Position numbers and translations under genes: made by a program. Shown piece after piece: positions 13,622 through 20,781 of a stretch of DNA of 27,178 bases; positions within the stretch are counted from its first letter, which is position 1; the number at the start of each line of letters is the position of its first letter. The notes under the pieces are model-generated. The model was not told the origin of the DNA. It made no database searches and saw only the letters and a list, made by a program, of their open reading frames with translations. The DNA lies in the IMG/VR virus record IMGVR_UViG_3300044491_003584, positions 1-27,178 of that record; one strand, given 5' to 3'. Source of the stretch: a virus.

Positions 13622-14281
13622 ATGAACAAGAAGATATTCGCACAACTGCTGACATACAGTCAAAACGATCTAGACAAAATAACACAACCATACATCCAAG
13701 AGACGTTTGGTGTGGCGGTGAAGAGATGTGAAACACTGGAAGAATACACGCGAGTCATAGACGACGCCTGCCTCCACAAGTACTTCTCCAAGTACTGGGA
13801 CAACGACATGAAGAAATGGAAGTACTCGGGACTGGCACTAGTGGAAGAAGTCAATGGGCTGAAACCACGTGCGGTGTTGGACGTGGGTTGTGGTTACAAC
13901 GAGTTCAAGGGTAAGATCAACAACCTCACAGGCATAGATCCCTACAATGACAGAGCGGACCTCGAGGTCAGCACACTGGACTACAAGACCGATCAGAAGT
14001 TTGACGTTATACTGTGTCTGGGTTCCGTGAACTTTGGTAGCAGGGAGAAAGTAATCGCAGAGGTTTCCAGATGTGTGAACCTGTTGGCAGAAGGTGGAAC
14101 CATGTTCTTCAGGGTCAACCCGGGAATACAGCATGACAAACCCGAAGCCAAATGGATAGAATTCTTCAGTTGGAACGTGCCATTCATCATAGAGTTGGCA
14201 GAGATGTTCAATCTACAGGTGTTAGACATCAGAGACGACACAAATTCACGCAAATACTTCGTTTATCGCAAGAAATCATAG
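13622..14281 (+). CDS. Class I SAM-dependent methyltransferase, 219 aa
   Basis: The Rossmann motif I VLDVGCGYNEF (85-95) binds S-adenosylmethionine, G-I-D-P-Y near residue 104 supplies the acidic residue after strand 2, and F-D-V-I-L-C-L-G-S-V-N and L-A-E-G-G-T-M-F-F-R-V correspond to motifs IV and V. The first 80 residues are helical and may hold the target-binding part. Upstream, TATAAAATA and a short inverted repeat (CTATTA/TAATAG) occupy the 35-nt gap, possibly a promoter. The target is unknown; glycan, protein or small molecule are all possible. Confidence 0.85.
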   Translation: MNKKIFAQLLTYSQNDLDKITQPYIQETFGVAVKRCETLEEYTRVIDDACLHKYFSKYWDNDMKKWKYSGLALVEEVNGLKPRAVLDVGCGYNEFKGKINNLTGIDPYNDRADLEVSTLDYKTDQKFDVILCLGSVNFGSREKVIAEVSRCVNLLAEGGTMFFRVNPGIQHDKPEAKWIEFFSWNVPFIIELAEMFNLQVLDIRDDTNSRKYFVYRKKS

Positions 14282-14309
14282 TAGACTTATGCTAGAATTG
14301 TGCTACAAT
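14282..14309 (+). promoter_or_regulatory. Possible sigma70-type promoter
   Basis: TAGACT, a 16-nt spacer and TACAAT with TG-C before it lie about 20-45 nt before the ATG at 14328. A late-like motif TGTAAATA (14314-14321) follows directly, ending 6 nt before the ATG. Confidence 0.4.
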
Positions 14310-14313
14310 AAAG

Positions 14314-14321
14314 TGTAAATA
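14314..14321 (+). promoter_or_regulatory. T4-type late promoter TGTAAATA
   Basis: TGTAAATA ends 6 nt before the ATG at 14328. The same octamer occurs before the DUF1178 gene. No Shine-Dalgarno is present in between. Confidence 0.5.
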
Positions 14322-14327
14322 CCTACA

Positions 14328-14627
14328 ATGCAAAAACACACACGAAGTTTACTAGAAGAATTGAGCTCGATGCCTCTCAAACGGGATAAGGAAGAGGTCG
14401 TGGAGAGCAGAGCATCTCACATACTGGAGAGTGCAATCAGGCTGATGTACTACATCAGGGAGAACTTTGACCAAGACACAGCATTCAAACTGGAGAAGAA
14501 ATTCAACTCGGCACTGAAGAACATGGATGCCAGCAAGTTCTCAAAAGGTGTGGCACGCATCAAGGAGAACAAAGACATCAAAGAGAACGTGCTGAAGATC
14601 CGAGACGGCGAATACAAAGAGGACTAA
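14328..14627 (+). CDS. T4-like marine phage conserved protein, 99 aa
   Basis: The pattern R-S-L-L-E-E-L near the N-terminus, K-R-D-K-E-E-V-V-E-S-R-A-S-H-I-L (19-34) and a helical remainder with K-F-S-K-G-V-A-R-I is one I recall from many T4-like cyanophage genomes, always listed as hypothetical. It is all-helical and charged. It is followed after only 3 nt by the ligase-like gene, and I recall the two families together in marine myophages, which suggests a shared role. Confidence 0.75.
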   Translation: MQKHTRSLLEELSSMPLKRDKEEVVESRASHILESAIRLMYYIRENFDQDTAFKLEKKFNSALKNMDASKFSKGVARIKENKDIKENVLKIRDGEYKED

Positions 14628-14630
14628 CCA

Positions 14631-15848
14631 ATGTTGATAGAAGATGTCCTTACAGAATTCAAGAGGACGCACCTAGAACACATCGAGGACATAGTGATCA
14701 CGGACGGCCACGAGGGTGGACGTGCTGTGATAGAATATTTCAGGGGACTGCTACTCACACTCAAAGGCACAAGCTCAGAGGCGGTGAAGGTCTCAGTGAA
14801 GTGGGACGGTGCACCGGCAGTGGTGTGTGGCATCAATCCAGACAATGGAAAGTTCTTCGTTGGTACAAAATCAGTTTTTGCCAAAGCGGCAAAAGTAAAT
14901 TACACAAAGAAAGATATAGCAAACAATCATGGAACGGACGACCTGGGACAGAAACTGTTGAAGTGTCTGGTGCATATCAAGAAACTGGGCATGACCGGGG
15001 TGTACCAGGGAGACCTCCTGTTCACGGACGAGGACATCACTCGTAAGAACATAGACGGCAAACCAAACCTAACATTCACACCCAACACCATCACATACGC
15101 GGTGCCTGAGCAGAGTGATTTGGGCAAACAGATAGACAGGGCAAAAGTGGGTATAATATTCCACACCACATATGTGGGCGACACGCTGGCCACCATGGAC
15201 GCACAGGCGGGAGCGGACGTTGACTCGTTCACACGGTCTCCAGACGTGTTCTTTGACAACGCCACCTACAAGGACGTGTCAGGTTCGGCCAAGTTCACGG
15301 ACGCAGAGACCAAACAGTTCTACAACGGCATAGAGAAACTGGAGGCACTGCTCAGCAACGTGCCAAGGAACCTAGCCAGTGTGTTGGGACAGAACCAAGA
15401 TTTCGTGCCCATGTTCCAGATGTACATCAACGCGATGGTCAAACAAGGAGAACTGCCAACAGATGTAAACAAGTTCCTACTAGGATTTAGAAACTTTTAT
15501 AACGACAGGATGACACAGCAGATGGCTGGACTCAAGGCACAACGGGCACTCGCCCTCAGACAGGACAAGATGAAACAGATGCCCATATTCCTCAACAGGG
15601 CCAAGAAGCCACTACAGGCCATGATGATGTTCTACAAGGCTGTGCAGACCATGAAATCATTCGTGCTACGAAAGATGAACCAGGCCATGGCCATAGGTTC
15701 ATTCCAACAGACCGACGGTGGACTGGAGGTCACGGAACCGGAGGGATTCGTGGCGGTGGACAAGTCAGGCAGTGCCGTCAAGTTGGTGGACAGGTTGGGA
15801 TTCTCACGTAGAAATCTAACAGCGGTCAATAAGTTCAAGAATAACTAA
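14631..15848 (+). CDS. Phage protein with nucleotidyltransferase/ligase-like motifs, 405 aa
   Basis: I recall this family from T4-like cyanophages, where it carries a DUF label (DUF6267, from memory). Its motifs resemble the covalent nucleotidyltransferase fold of DNA and RNA ligases: K57-W-D-G (motif I, K-x-D-G, with the Lys that would take AMP), VYQGDLLF (124-131, like motif III), KVGIIFHTTY (172-181), EGFVA (371-375, like motif IV) and V-K384-L-V (like motif V). About 170 mostly helical residues lie between motifs III and IV. This supports an ATP-dependent ligase or related activity, but it is unproven. Confidence 0.7.
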   Translation: MLIEDVLTEFKRTHLEHIEDIVITDGHEGGRAVIEYFRGLLLTLKGTSSEAVKVSVKWDGAPAVVCGINPDNGKFFVGTKSVFAKAAKVNYTKKDIANNHGTDDLGQKLLKCLVHIKKLGMTGVYQGDLLFTDEDITRKNIDGKPNLTFTPNTITYAVPEQSDLGKQIDRAKVGIIFHTTYVGDTLATMDAQAGADVDSFTRSPDVFFDNATYKDVSGSAKFTDAETKQFYNGIEKLEALLSNVPRNLASVLGQNQDFVPMFQMYINAMVKQGELPTDVNKFLLGFRNFYNDRMTQQMAGLKAQRALALRQDKMKQMPIFLNRAKKPLQAMMMFYKAVQTMKSFVLRKMNQAMAIGSFQQTDGGLEVTEPEGFVAVDKSGSAVKLVDRLGFSRRNLTAVNKFKNN

Positions 15849-15853
15849 CAGTA

Positions 15854-17137
15854 ATGAAATCTAAACCATTTCCTATCACACAGGGTATTCCGTGCCAGTT
15901 GAAGTGGAACCACTCCACGGTCTTCCTCACCATGGGTACCACCGCCAGTTGCCACAGGGTCACACACGATCCCTACGAGTTCAAGGACAACAAGATGAAC
16001 TTCCACAACATCAAAACTAAACTGGAAGCAAGAATAAAAATGCTGAAGGGTGAATGGCCCGGAAGAGGGTGCGAACATTGTAAAAGCACAGAGGATGCCG
16101 GAGGACACTCTGACAGGATGTCACACCTGAACATGCAAGGGGTAACAGCACCAAAAGAACTCGAGAAAGATACCACAGCAGTCGACGTAACTCCTACACA
16201 GCTGGAGATCTACTTCAGCAACACTTGTAATCTCAAATGTGTGTACTGCAATTCCAAATTTAGTTCAACCATTGACAACGAGAACAGGATCCACGGACAA
16301 TTCGACTATGGCTTCGAGGATAACCGAGTTGGAGAACCTGTTAGGGTATACGGCAAGATAGAAATCAATCCCAACATAAAGGAAGACACTGACAAGTTGT
16401 TCGCATGGTTGGAAGGACATATACACGAATTAAACAAGGTGATGATCCTGGGAGGAGAACCGTTCCTACAGAAAGAAACAGAAAGAATGGTGGAACTGCT
16501 AGAAAGAATGTCCAATCCCAATCTTACATTGGTTGTATTTTCCAACCTTACAGTCGATACGTACAGGGTACAAAAATGGCTGGCAAGGATGTGGCGTTTG
16601 GTAGAGCAAGGCAAACTTAATAATCTGCAGGTAGTGGGCAGTCTTGACTGTTGGGGACCACAAGCAGAATATGTAAGAAATGGATTGGATCTTAAAAAGT
16701 ACACGGAAAATTTTGAATTTATATTGAACAAGACTAGAATAACACCTAGCATTAATAGTGCTTTGATGGCGTTGACAGTACCCACACTACCTGATCTAAT
16801 AGTTCAAATGAACAGGTGGTCAAAAATCAGAGAAGTGTATTGGAGTGGAATGAAGGCCGGGGATCACAAGCGTCCTTACCTCAATCCAACTATTTTTGGA
16901 AAAGACATTGTTCCTTTGGGTCTACAAAAGGCTGTTGACGTTTTTGAAACACACGGAGACGTGATCAAGGAGGCACAACTTAACAACCTCATAGGAATCA
17001 AGACCGAGTGTGAAAAATCTGCACCTAATTTATGGGACCAAAAAATGCTGAGAGGCTACATCGAGGAACTAGATCGTAGGAGAGGGTTAGACTACAAAAA
17101 ATTGTTTCCTGAGATTGCCACTTTACTCAAAGCCTAA
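15854..17137 (+). CDS. Radical SAM enzyme, twitch/SPASM type, 427 aa
   Basis: The cluster motif is C125-x3-C129-x2-C132 (CNLKCVYC), with G-G-E-P-F (200-204) for SAM binding. Before it are Cys 14, 33, 73 and 76, with R-G-C-E-H-C resembling half of an auxiliary-cluster domain; the same layout occurs in the copy at 23615. This architecture (N-terminal twitch-like part, then radical SAM barrel) is known from marine phages without a defined substrate. The start lies 5 nt after the previous stop. The end overlaps the convergent glycosyltransferase-like gene by 15 nt. Confidence 0.88.
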   Translation: MKSKPFPITQGIPCQLKWNHSTVFLTMGTTASCHRVTHDPYEFKDNKMNFHNIKTKLEARIKMLKGEWPGRGCEHCKSTEDAGGHSDRMSHLNMQGVTAPKELEKDTTAVDVTPTQLEIYFSNTCNLKCVYCNSKFSSTIDNENRIHGQFDYGFEDNRVGEPVRVYGKIEINPNIKEDTDKLFAWLEGHIHELNKVMILGGEPFLQKETERMVELLERMSNPNLTLVVFSNLTVDTYRVQKWLARMWRLVEQGKLNNLQVVGSLDCWGPQAEYVRNGLDLKKYTENFEFILNKTRITPSINSALMALTVPTLPDLIVQMNRWSKIREVYWSGMKAGDHKRPYLNPTIFGKDIVPLGLQKAVDVFETHGDVIKEAQLNNLIGIKTECEKSAPNLWDQKMLRGYIEELDRRRGLDYKKLFPEIATLLKA

Positions 17138-18145
17138 AAAATCACAAACAGATTTTTGTGCTTCTTTTTGATATGCGGACTGCGACCAGAAATGATCATG
17201 GTTATGTTTTCTCAAATTCTGTGAAGATAGATATGCATCTTGCCAATTAAAATTTTTTAGGCTTTCTACAAGTTCCGTTATTTTATCAATCCTTTTTCTA
17301 ATGTCTACTTCTAGATCATAACTTTCATCAAAGTATTGTCCAAATGTTCTAAACCCAATCTCCCTAACTTTCTGCAGGTAAAGTGGATTTCCAAGCACTA
17401 TAAAAAAGTGTCCACACAATATTGGTTTCCACAACTTCTCTGTTATGAAAATTTCATTGTTGTAGTTTGTCTCACTTATCAGAGAACAGGCAGTGTGTTC
17501 ATATGGTTTGACATGTATGTCCTGATCTTTGCCGTATTTTGGATAGTTGTTTGGATCAACTCCCGGTAGTTCGTACTCTGGGTTCAATCGCACAGGTTCC
17601 TTCAGTCCAAGAAAAGATGTGAGACTGTTGTCCAGCAGTTGTTTACCAGTGAGTGCATTCCACCACCTTATCCTATGTGGTCTAGGCTGTTTGTTTAGAT
17701 AGAGATATTCATATGGTTTGTGAGAGTGATCACACTTGAAATTGTTCCCTTCATGTTTTTGCCTCATGAAAAACCAAAACCACGCGGTGCCACCAACCCA
17801 TTTCTTGTATTCGTATTTTTGGAGGACATTGTAAATCTTAGACCCAACTATATTTTCTTCACTCTCCCACGGATTTGCTAGTATGAATTTAAATCCGTTC
17901 TGTTGCAGAAGATCCATTCTATGGTGAAATTGCGAAACAAACTCCGGATTGTCCACATACCCGTCTTTGTGATCAATAATACAAAAAAGCTCGTCATACC
18001 TATCCCACTCGTAATTGTGAAGATTCCAGTAACTGGGCTCAAAGGTAAACTCCACATGATCAAAGCCTGCACTCTTAATGAAATTCTCGAAGTAAAGATG
18101 CTGTCCGGAAAACATCAGATCTGTTAGAATAAAAATCTTCTTCAT
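17123..18145 (-). CDS. Glycosyltransferase-like protein (GT10/exostosin-type C-terminus), 340 aa
   Basis: The C-terminal half has N-E-I-F-I-T-E-K-L-W-K-P-I-L-C-G (230-245) followed by a hydrophobic strand and G-N-P, as in the donor-binding region of fucosyltransferase-like and exostosin-like glycosyltransferases (F/Y-x-T-E-K). YLYLNKQPRPHR (148-159) also fits such phage proteins. It probably adds a sugar to a glycan or protein. The start at 18145 (MKKIFILTDLMFSGQ) is chosen because the longer frame to 18328 would enter the neighbouring gene. It looks A+T-richer than the phage-family genes around it. Confidence 0.7.
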   Translation of the reverse strand: MKKIFILTDLMFSGQHLYFENFIKSAGFDHVEFTFEPSYWNLHNYEWDRYDELFCIIDHKDGYVDNPEFVSQFHHRMDLLQQNGFKFILANPWESEENIVGSKIYNVLQKYEYKKWVGGTAWFWFFMRQKHEGNNFKCDHSHKPYEYLYLNKQPRPHRIRWWNALTGKQLLDNSLTSFLGLKEPVRLNPEYELPGVDPNNYPKYGKDQDIHVKPYEHTACSLISETNYNNEIFITEKLWKPILCGHFFIVLGNPLYLQKVREIGFRTFGQYFDESYDLEVDIRKRIDKITELVESLKNFNWQDAYLSSQNLRKHNHDHFWSQSAYQKEAQKSVCDFLGFE

Positions 18146-18151
18146 ATGTGC

Positions 18152-18159
18152 TATAAATA
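18152..18159 (+). promoter_or_regulatory. T4-type late promoter TATAAATA (perfect match)
   Basis: TATAAATA is identical to the T4 late consensus and ends 5 nt (TGGTT) before the ATG at 18165. This spacing favours 18165 over the in-frame ATG at 18159, which overlaps the motif. Confidence 0.75.
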
Positions 18160-18164
18160 TGGTT

Positions 18165-18725
18165 ATGCTTACACCATTTTTAAAGTATGTATCTGAGGGC
18201 CGGGTGATAAGGCGACATAGTGACTTAGAGAGATTTACCTTCCCGGAAGTCACGGAGAGGATATACCTCAGCCTGCTGGCACTTTCGGTGTTGAGCCAAC
18301 AGCAGAACACCCGATCATTTGCACACAACTACGGCGCACAGACCATGAGCTACGGCACGTTCGATCGTGTGAGGATGGTGTACAACGACCTGGCCAACAT
18401 GATGGCCATAGTGAGTGGGGATCCAGAGATAACCAAGAAGCTCAAGAACAAGAACCAGGCACAGGCCATGCGACAGAGGCAACCGGTGCCCGTGATGGCG
18501 GTGCGCAGGTACCTGAGGACCTGGGAGGACCACTACAGATTCCTCACACAACTGGAGAGGGCACTCAACATAACGGACGCCAACTACAGGAACATCAGGA
18601 GGAGGGTTACCGACTTCACGAACCTGGACGCCAAGACACGGACCAGCACGATAAAAAACCTACAACAACTGCTGAACAACAAGTTGCCCAACACGGACAT
18701 ACAGAGAAAGTTCAAGGAGTTATGA
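18165..18725 (+). CDS. Hypothetical phage protein, 186 aa
   Basis: The chosen start gives MLTPFLKYVSEGRVIRRHSD; an ATG six bases earlier would add two residues but lies in the promoter. The protein is mainly helical, with a Gln-rich segment (LSQQQNTRSFAHNYGAQ, about 43-59) and a basic stretch with R-Q-R-Q-P-V-P-V-M-A-V-R-R. No known domain. It starts the coupled run to 20194: its TGA overlaps the ATG of the next gene. A virion or assembly role is possible because of the late promoter, but this is inference. Confidence 0.7.
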   Translation: MLTPFLKYVSEGRVIRRHSDLERFTFPEVTERIYLSLLALSVLSQQQNTRSFAHNYGAQTMSYGTFDRVRMVYNDLANMMAIVSGDPEITKKLKNKNQAQAMRQRQPVPVMAVRRYLRTWEDHYRFLTQLERALNITDANYRNIRRRVTDFTNLDAKTRTSTIKNLQQLLNNKLPNTDIQRKFKEL

Positions 18726-19360
18726 TAGACTTTTTCAAAAACAGAACTGTCGCTCCCACGTGGGATGAAAAAGTGGGAGACTACTTCGCCAATGATTCCA
18801 GCGAATTCTATAGGGTCATAGCAAACATACAAGGTGAGTGGGACATCAACCCAGAGATCACAGATTTCTACGAATCTAAAAATCCTGGTGTGTTGAAACA
18901 AAACGCGAAATACAATCAAAATTTAAAGACAAGATTTGACCCAATGAAGTTAGATGGTAAAGAATCCGAGTACCATTCTCTGATCAAGGCCACAGGACTG
19001 GATATAGTTGAATCATTTATACACGTGCAGAAACCAGGACAGATGACAGTGATGCACTACGATGGCGCAAGGTGTGAGGGCAAGTTAGATTACATGACTG
19101 AAAAACAAAAAAGGAACACGGTTATCAAACTTTTCATTTTTCTCGATGATTGGAAACCAGGACACGTGACGTTAATGGGCAGTGATCATTTCGTAAAATG
19201 GAAGAAAGGTGATGTGTTTTGGTTCGACTGGCCTAACCTACCACACGGTACGGCAAACTTTGGTTTAGTTCCTAGGCCACTTTTGTTTATCGTAGGTACG
19301 AGGACTGCGAGATTCGACAGCATTTTTAACAGCAAGGAAAAAGTAAGGTTACAGGTATGA
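18722..19360 (+). CDS. 2OG-Fe(II) oxygenase-like protein, third paralogue, 212 aa
   Basis: The triad is H112-x-D114 (VMHYDGAR) and H175 (LPHGTANFG), with R185 (VPRPLL). The run LDDWKPGHVTLMGSDHFVKW (141-160) and the K-K-G-D that follows closely match the copy at 7515, including the final 'SKEKVRLQV'-like tail, so these two are the nearest pair. The ATG overlaps the previous stop (ATGA) and its own stop overlaps the next ATG. Its position just before two cysteine-rich peptides and a methyltransferase suggests a shared modification or metal-handling job, which is inference. Confidence 0.75.
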   Translation: MIDFFKNRTVAPTWDEKVGDYFANDSSEFYRVIANIQGEWDINPEITDFYESKNPGVLKQNAKYNQNLKTRFDPMKLDGKESEYHSLIKATGLDIVESFIHVQKPGQMTVMHYDGARCEGKLDYMTEKQKRNTVIKLFIFLDDWKPGHVTLMGSDHFVKWKKGDVFWFDWPNLPHGTANFGLVPRPLLFIVGTRTARFDSIFNSKEKVRLQV

Positions 19361-19473
19361 AGAAGGAGAAGTGCCACAGGTGCAACTGCAATCCACACTG
19401 CGATGAGGCGAGGTGCCCCAACTGTGAGAACTGCGAGGTGTGTGACTGTCACGAGTGCTTGGAGAGGTCATGA
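19357..19473 (+). CDS. Cysteine-rich microprotein A, 38 aa with 10 Cys
   Basis: ATG at 19357 overlaps the oxygenase TGA. The peptide MKKEKCHRCNCNPHCDEARC continues with PNCENCEVCDCHECLERS. Cys are at 6, 9, 11, 15, 20, 23, 26, 29, 31 and 34, mostly as C-x-C and C-x2-C, with three His. Ten Cys in 38 residues fits a metal-binding (zinc, copper or iron-sulfur-related) or metallothionein-like peptide. The next gene encodes a near copy with the same spacing. The coding direction, the exact overlaps and the repeat of the pattern argue strongly that it is real. Confidence 0.8.
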   Translation: MKKEKCHRCNCNPHCDEARCPNCENCEVCDCHECLERS

Positions 19474-19583
19474 TCAAATACATTTGTGAACAATGCGGAT
19501 GCGAACAGCACTGTGGTAGATCCTGCACCGAATGTAGGGACTGCCCGGACTGTGACTGCAAGGAATGTAAGGACTCCAGGTGA
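19470..19583 (+). CDS. Cysteine-rich microprotein B, 37 aa with 10 Cys
   Basis: The ATG shares ATGA with the stop of microprotein A. It reads MIKYICEQCGCEQHCGRSCT, then ECRDCPDCDCKECKDSR, with Cys at 6, 9, 11, 15, 19, 22, 25, 28, 30 and 33: the same spacing as its neighbour except for one residue less between the fourth and fifth Cys. This is a tandem duplication with little identity outside Cys. It overlaps the FkbM methyltransferase start as GTGA. The two may fold as a pair or bind one metal cluster. Confidence 0.8.
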   Translation: MIKYICEQCGCEQHCGRSCTECRDCPDCDCKECKDSR

Positions 19584-20194
19584 CCTATCCCACGGGCAGG
19601 GACTTCTGGGTGGCCTACAATGGCCAACACACAGAACCCACTTTCATAGAGAACGCCGGCGATGGACAGTCTGAGCTGAGGCGCGAGGCCTACAAACACA
19701 TAAAGGTATGGCGTGGTTGCGTGGATGCCGGTGCCAACGTGGGCATGTGGACCAGGTACCTGATGAAGGACTTCGAGCAGGTGCACTGCTTCGAACCCAA
19801 TCCCATATTCATAGAGTGCTGGAGGAAGAACACACCCCCGGACCAGAATGCGGTGCTACACGAGGTGGGACTGGGTGATTCCGAACACACAGCCACGTTC
19901 ACACAACCCATGGCACAGATGTTGGATCGCACACCCGGAGACATACAGATCCGGACGTTGGACAGTTTCGAGTTGGTGGACATAGACTTCATCAAGATAG
20001 ACGTGGACGGTTACGAGGACCTTTTGGTCAAGGGCGCACAGGAGACCATAGCACAGAACCTACCGGTGATCAACATTGAGATGAAGAGGGCCAAAAGACC
20101 AGGTATAGTGCGTGTGGCCGAGGATACGTTGAAAAAGTTGGGTTATAAACTCAAGATACGCACCAAAAGTGACGAAGTGTGGTTTAAACCTTAA
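19580..20194 (+). CDS. FkbM-family SAM-dependent methyltransferase, 204 aa
   Basis: The start is a GTG that overlaps the previous TGA (GTGA). Motif I is VDAGANVG (48-55), F-E-P-N-P follows at 71-75, and the family hallmark DFIKIDVDGYE (136-146) is complete, followed by L-V-K-G-A. FkbM enzymes usually methylate hydroxyl groups of sugars or polyketides. In phages they often lie among glycan-modifying genes, and here it ends the coupled run of an oxygenase and two cysteine-rich peptides. The target is unknown. Confidence 0.88.
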   Translation: MTYPTGRDFWVAYNGQHTEPTFIENAGDGQSELRREAYKHIKVWRGCVDAGANVGMWTRYLMKDFEQVHCFEPNPIFIECWRKNTPPDQNAVLHEVGLGDSEHTATFTQPMAQMLDRTPGDIQIRTLDSFELVDIDFIKIDVDGYEDLLVKGAQETIAQNLPVINIEMKRAKRPGIVRVAEDTLKKLGYKLKIRTKSDEVWFKP

Positions 20195-20222
20195 TATTAC
20201 AGCATAATTTACCAAACAGATC

Positions 20223-20230
20223 CATAAATA
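20223..20230 (+). promoter_or_regulatory. T4-type late promoter CATAAATA with a 62-nt leader
   Basis: CATAAATA lies 62 nt before the ATG at 20293. Unlike the close-spaced late motifs elsewhere, this one gives a normal leader that ends in a strong Shine-Dalgarno (AAAGGAGGA). Confidence 0.7.
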
Positions 20231-20292
20231 CATTTAACTTGATGCCTGAGCGGTATCATAGTCATTTAAATCAGAAAAAAGGAGGATTAAAA

Positions 20293-20700
20293 ATGGCAAT
20301 TAGTAAAAATAACTTCTCACTAAACCAAAACTACGAAGTTGGTTCAGTAGATGTAAAGTTCTTCACAGTAGACTTTATCAACACTATGGCGTCTGAGACA
20401 GGTGATGTATCATCTGGTTCAACAACTGCTGGTATCGATCTTGTGAGAAACACAATCAACCAATACGTGACTATCTTAGCAGAAGGTCCATTAACTGACA
20501 CTGGAACACAGAAAACTTTCATGGTTAGAGCGGACCAATTAGACGACTTGTCAGCCACTACAACTTTAGCGGCTTTACAAACGGCTATACAAGCGTTAGA
20601 TCAGTCTTCAGCGGCTTACCCTAACATCCAGGCTGACATCACAAGTGCTACAGTGACAGAAACCAAACTTGGTATCTTGACTGCGGCGGCTGTAAGTTAA
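20293..20700 (+). CDS. Probable abundant virion protein, 135 aa
   Basis: The ATG at 20293 (MAISKNNFSLNQNYEVGSVD) follows GGAGG by eight bases; the earlier in-frame ATG at 20239 has no such site. The protein is rich in Thr, Ser and Ala, contains only one Lys-rich spot at its N-terminus and no Cys, and looks like a beta/alpha structural subunit. Codons are unlike most of the window (AGA, TTA, GCT, GGT), as in the gene at 6296, which suggests high expression. Own late promoter and a strong terminator isolate it. I recall similar N-termini in T4-like cyanophages, listed as structural. Confidence 0.8.
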   Translation: MAISKNNFSLNQNYEVGSVDVKFFTVDFINTMASETGDVSSGSTTAGIDLVRNTINQYVTILAEGPLTDTGTQKTFMVRADQLDDLSATTTLAALQTAIQALDQSSAAYPNIQADITSATVTETKLGILTAAAVS

Positions 20701-20727
20701 TAGTCTACCGTAAGGTAACACTTTACC

Positions 20728-20765
20728 AAAAGGGCGGATCTTTAATTAGGTTCGCCCTTTTTTTA
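20728..20765 (+). terminator. Strong rho-independent terminator
   Basis: A 9-bp perfect stem AAAAGGGCG/CGCCCTTTT (20728-20736 with 20753-20761) with a 16-nt loop runs straight into further T residues. It ends the transcript of the abundant 135-aa protein. Confidence 0.92.
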
Positions 20766-20768
20766 TGA

Positions 20769-20776
20769 CGTAAATA
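20769..20776 (+). promoter_or_regulatory. T4-type late promoter CGTAAATA
   Basis: CGTAAATA ends 5 nt (TCATC) before the ATG at 20782, directly after the terminator. No Shine-Dalgarno is present, so the mRNA may be leaderless. Confidence 0.6.
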
Positions 20777-20781
20777 TCATC

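Noticed and set aside
19349-19786. Leftward open frame of 145 codons opposite the Cys-rich genes
   Set aside because: Its composition is His/Ser/Cys-rich without any family pattern, and the rightward frames show the repeated cysteine spacing and exact stop-start overlaps.
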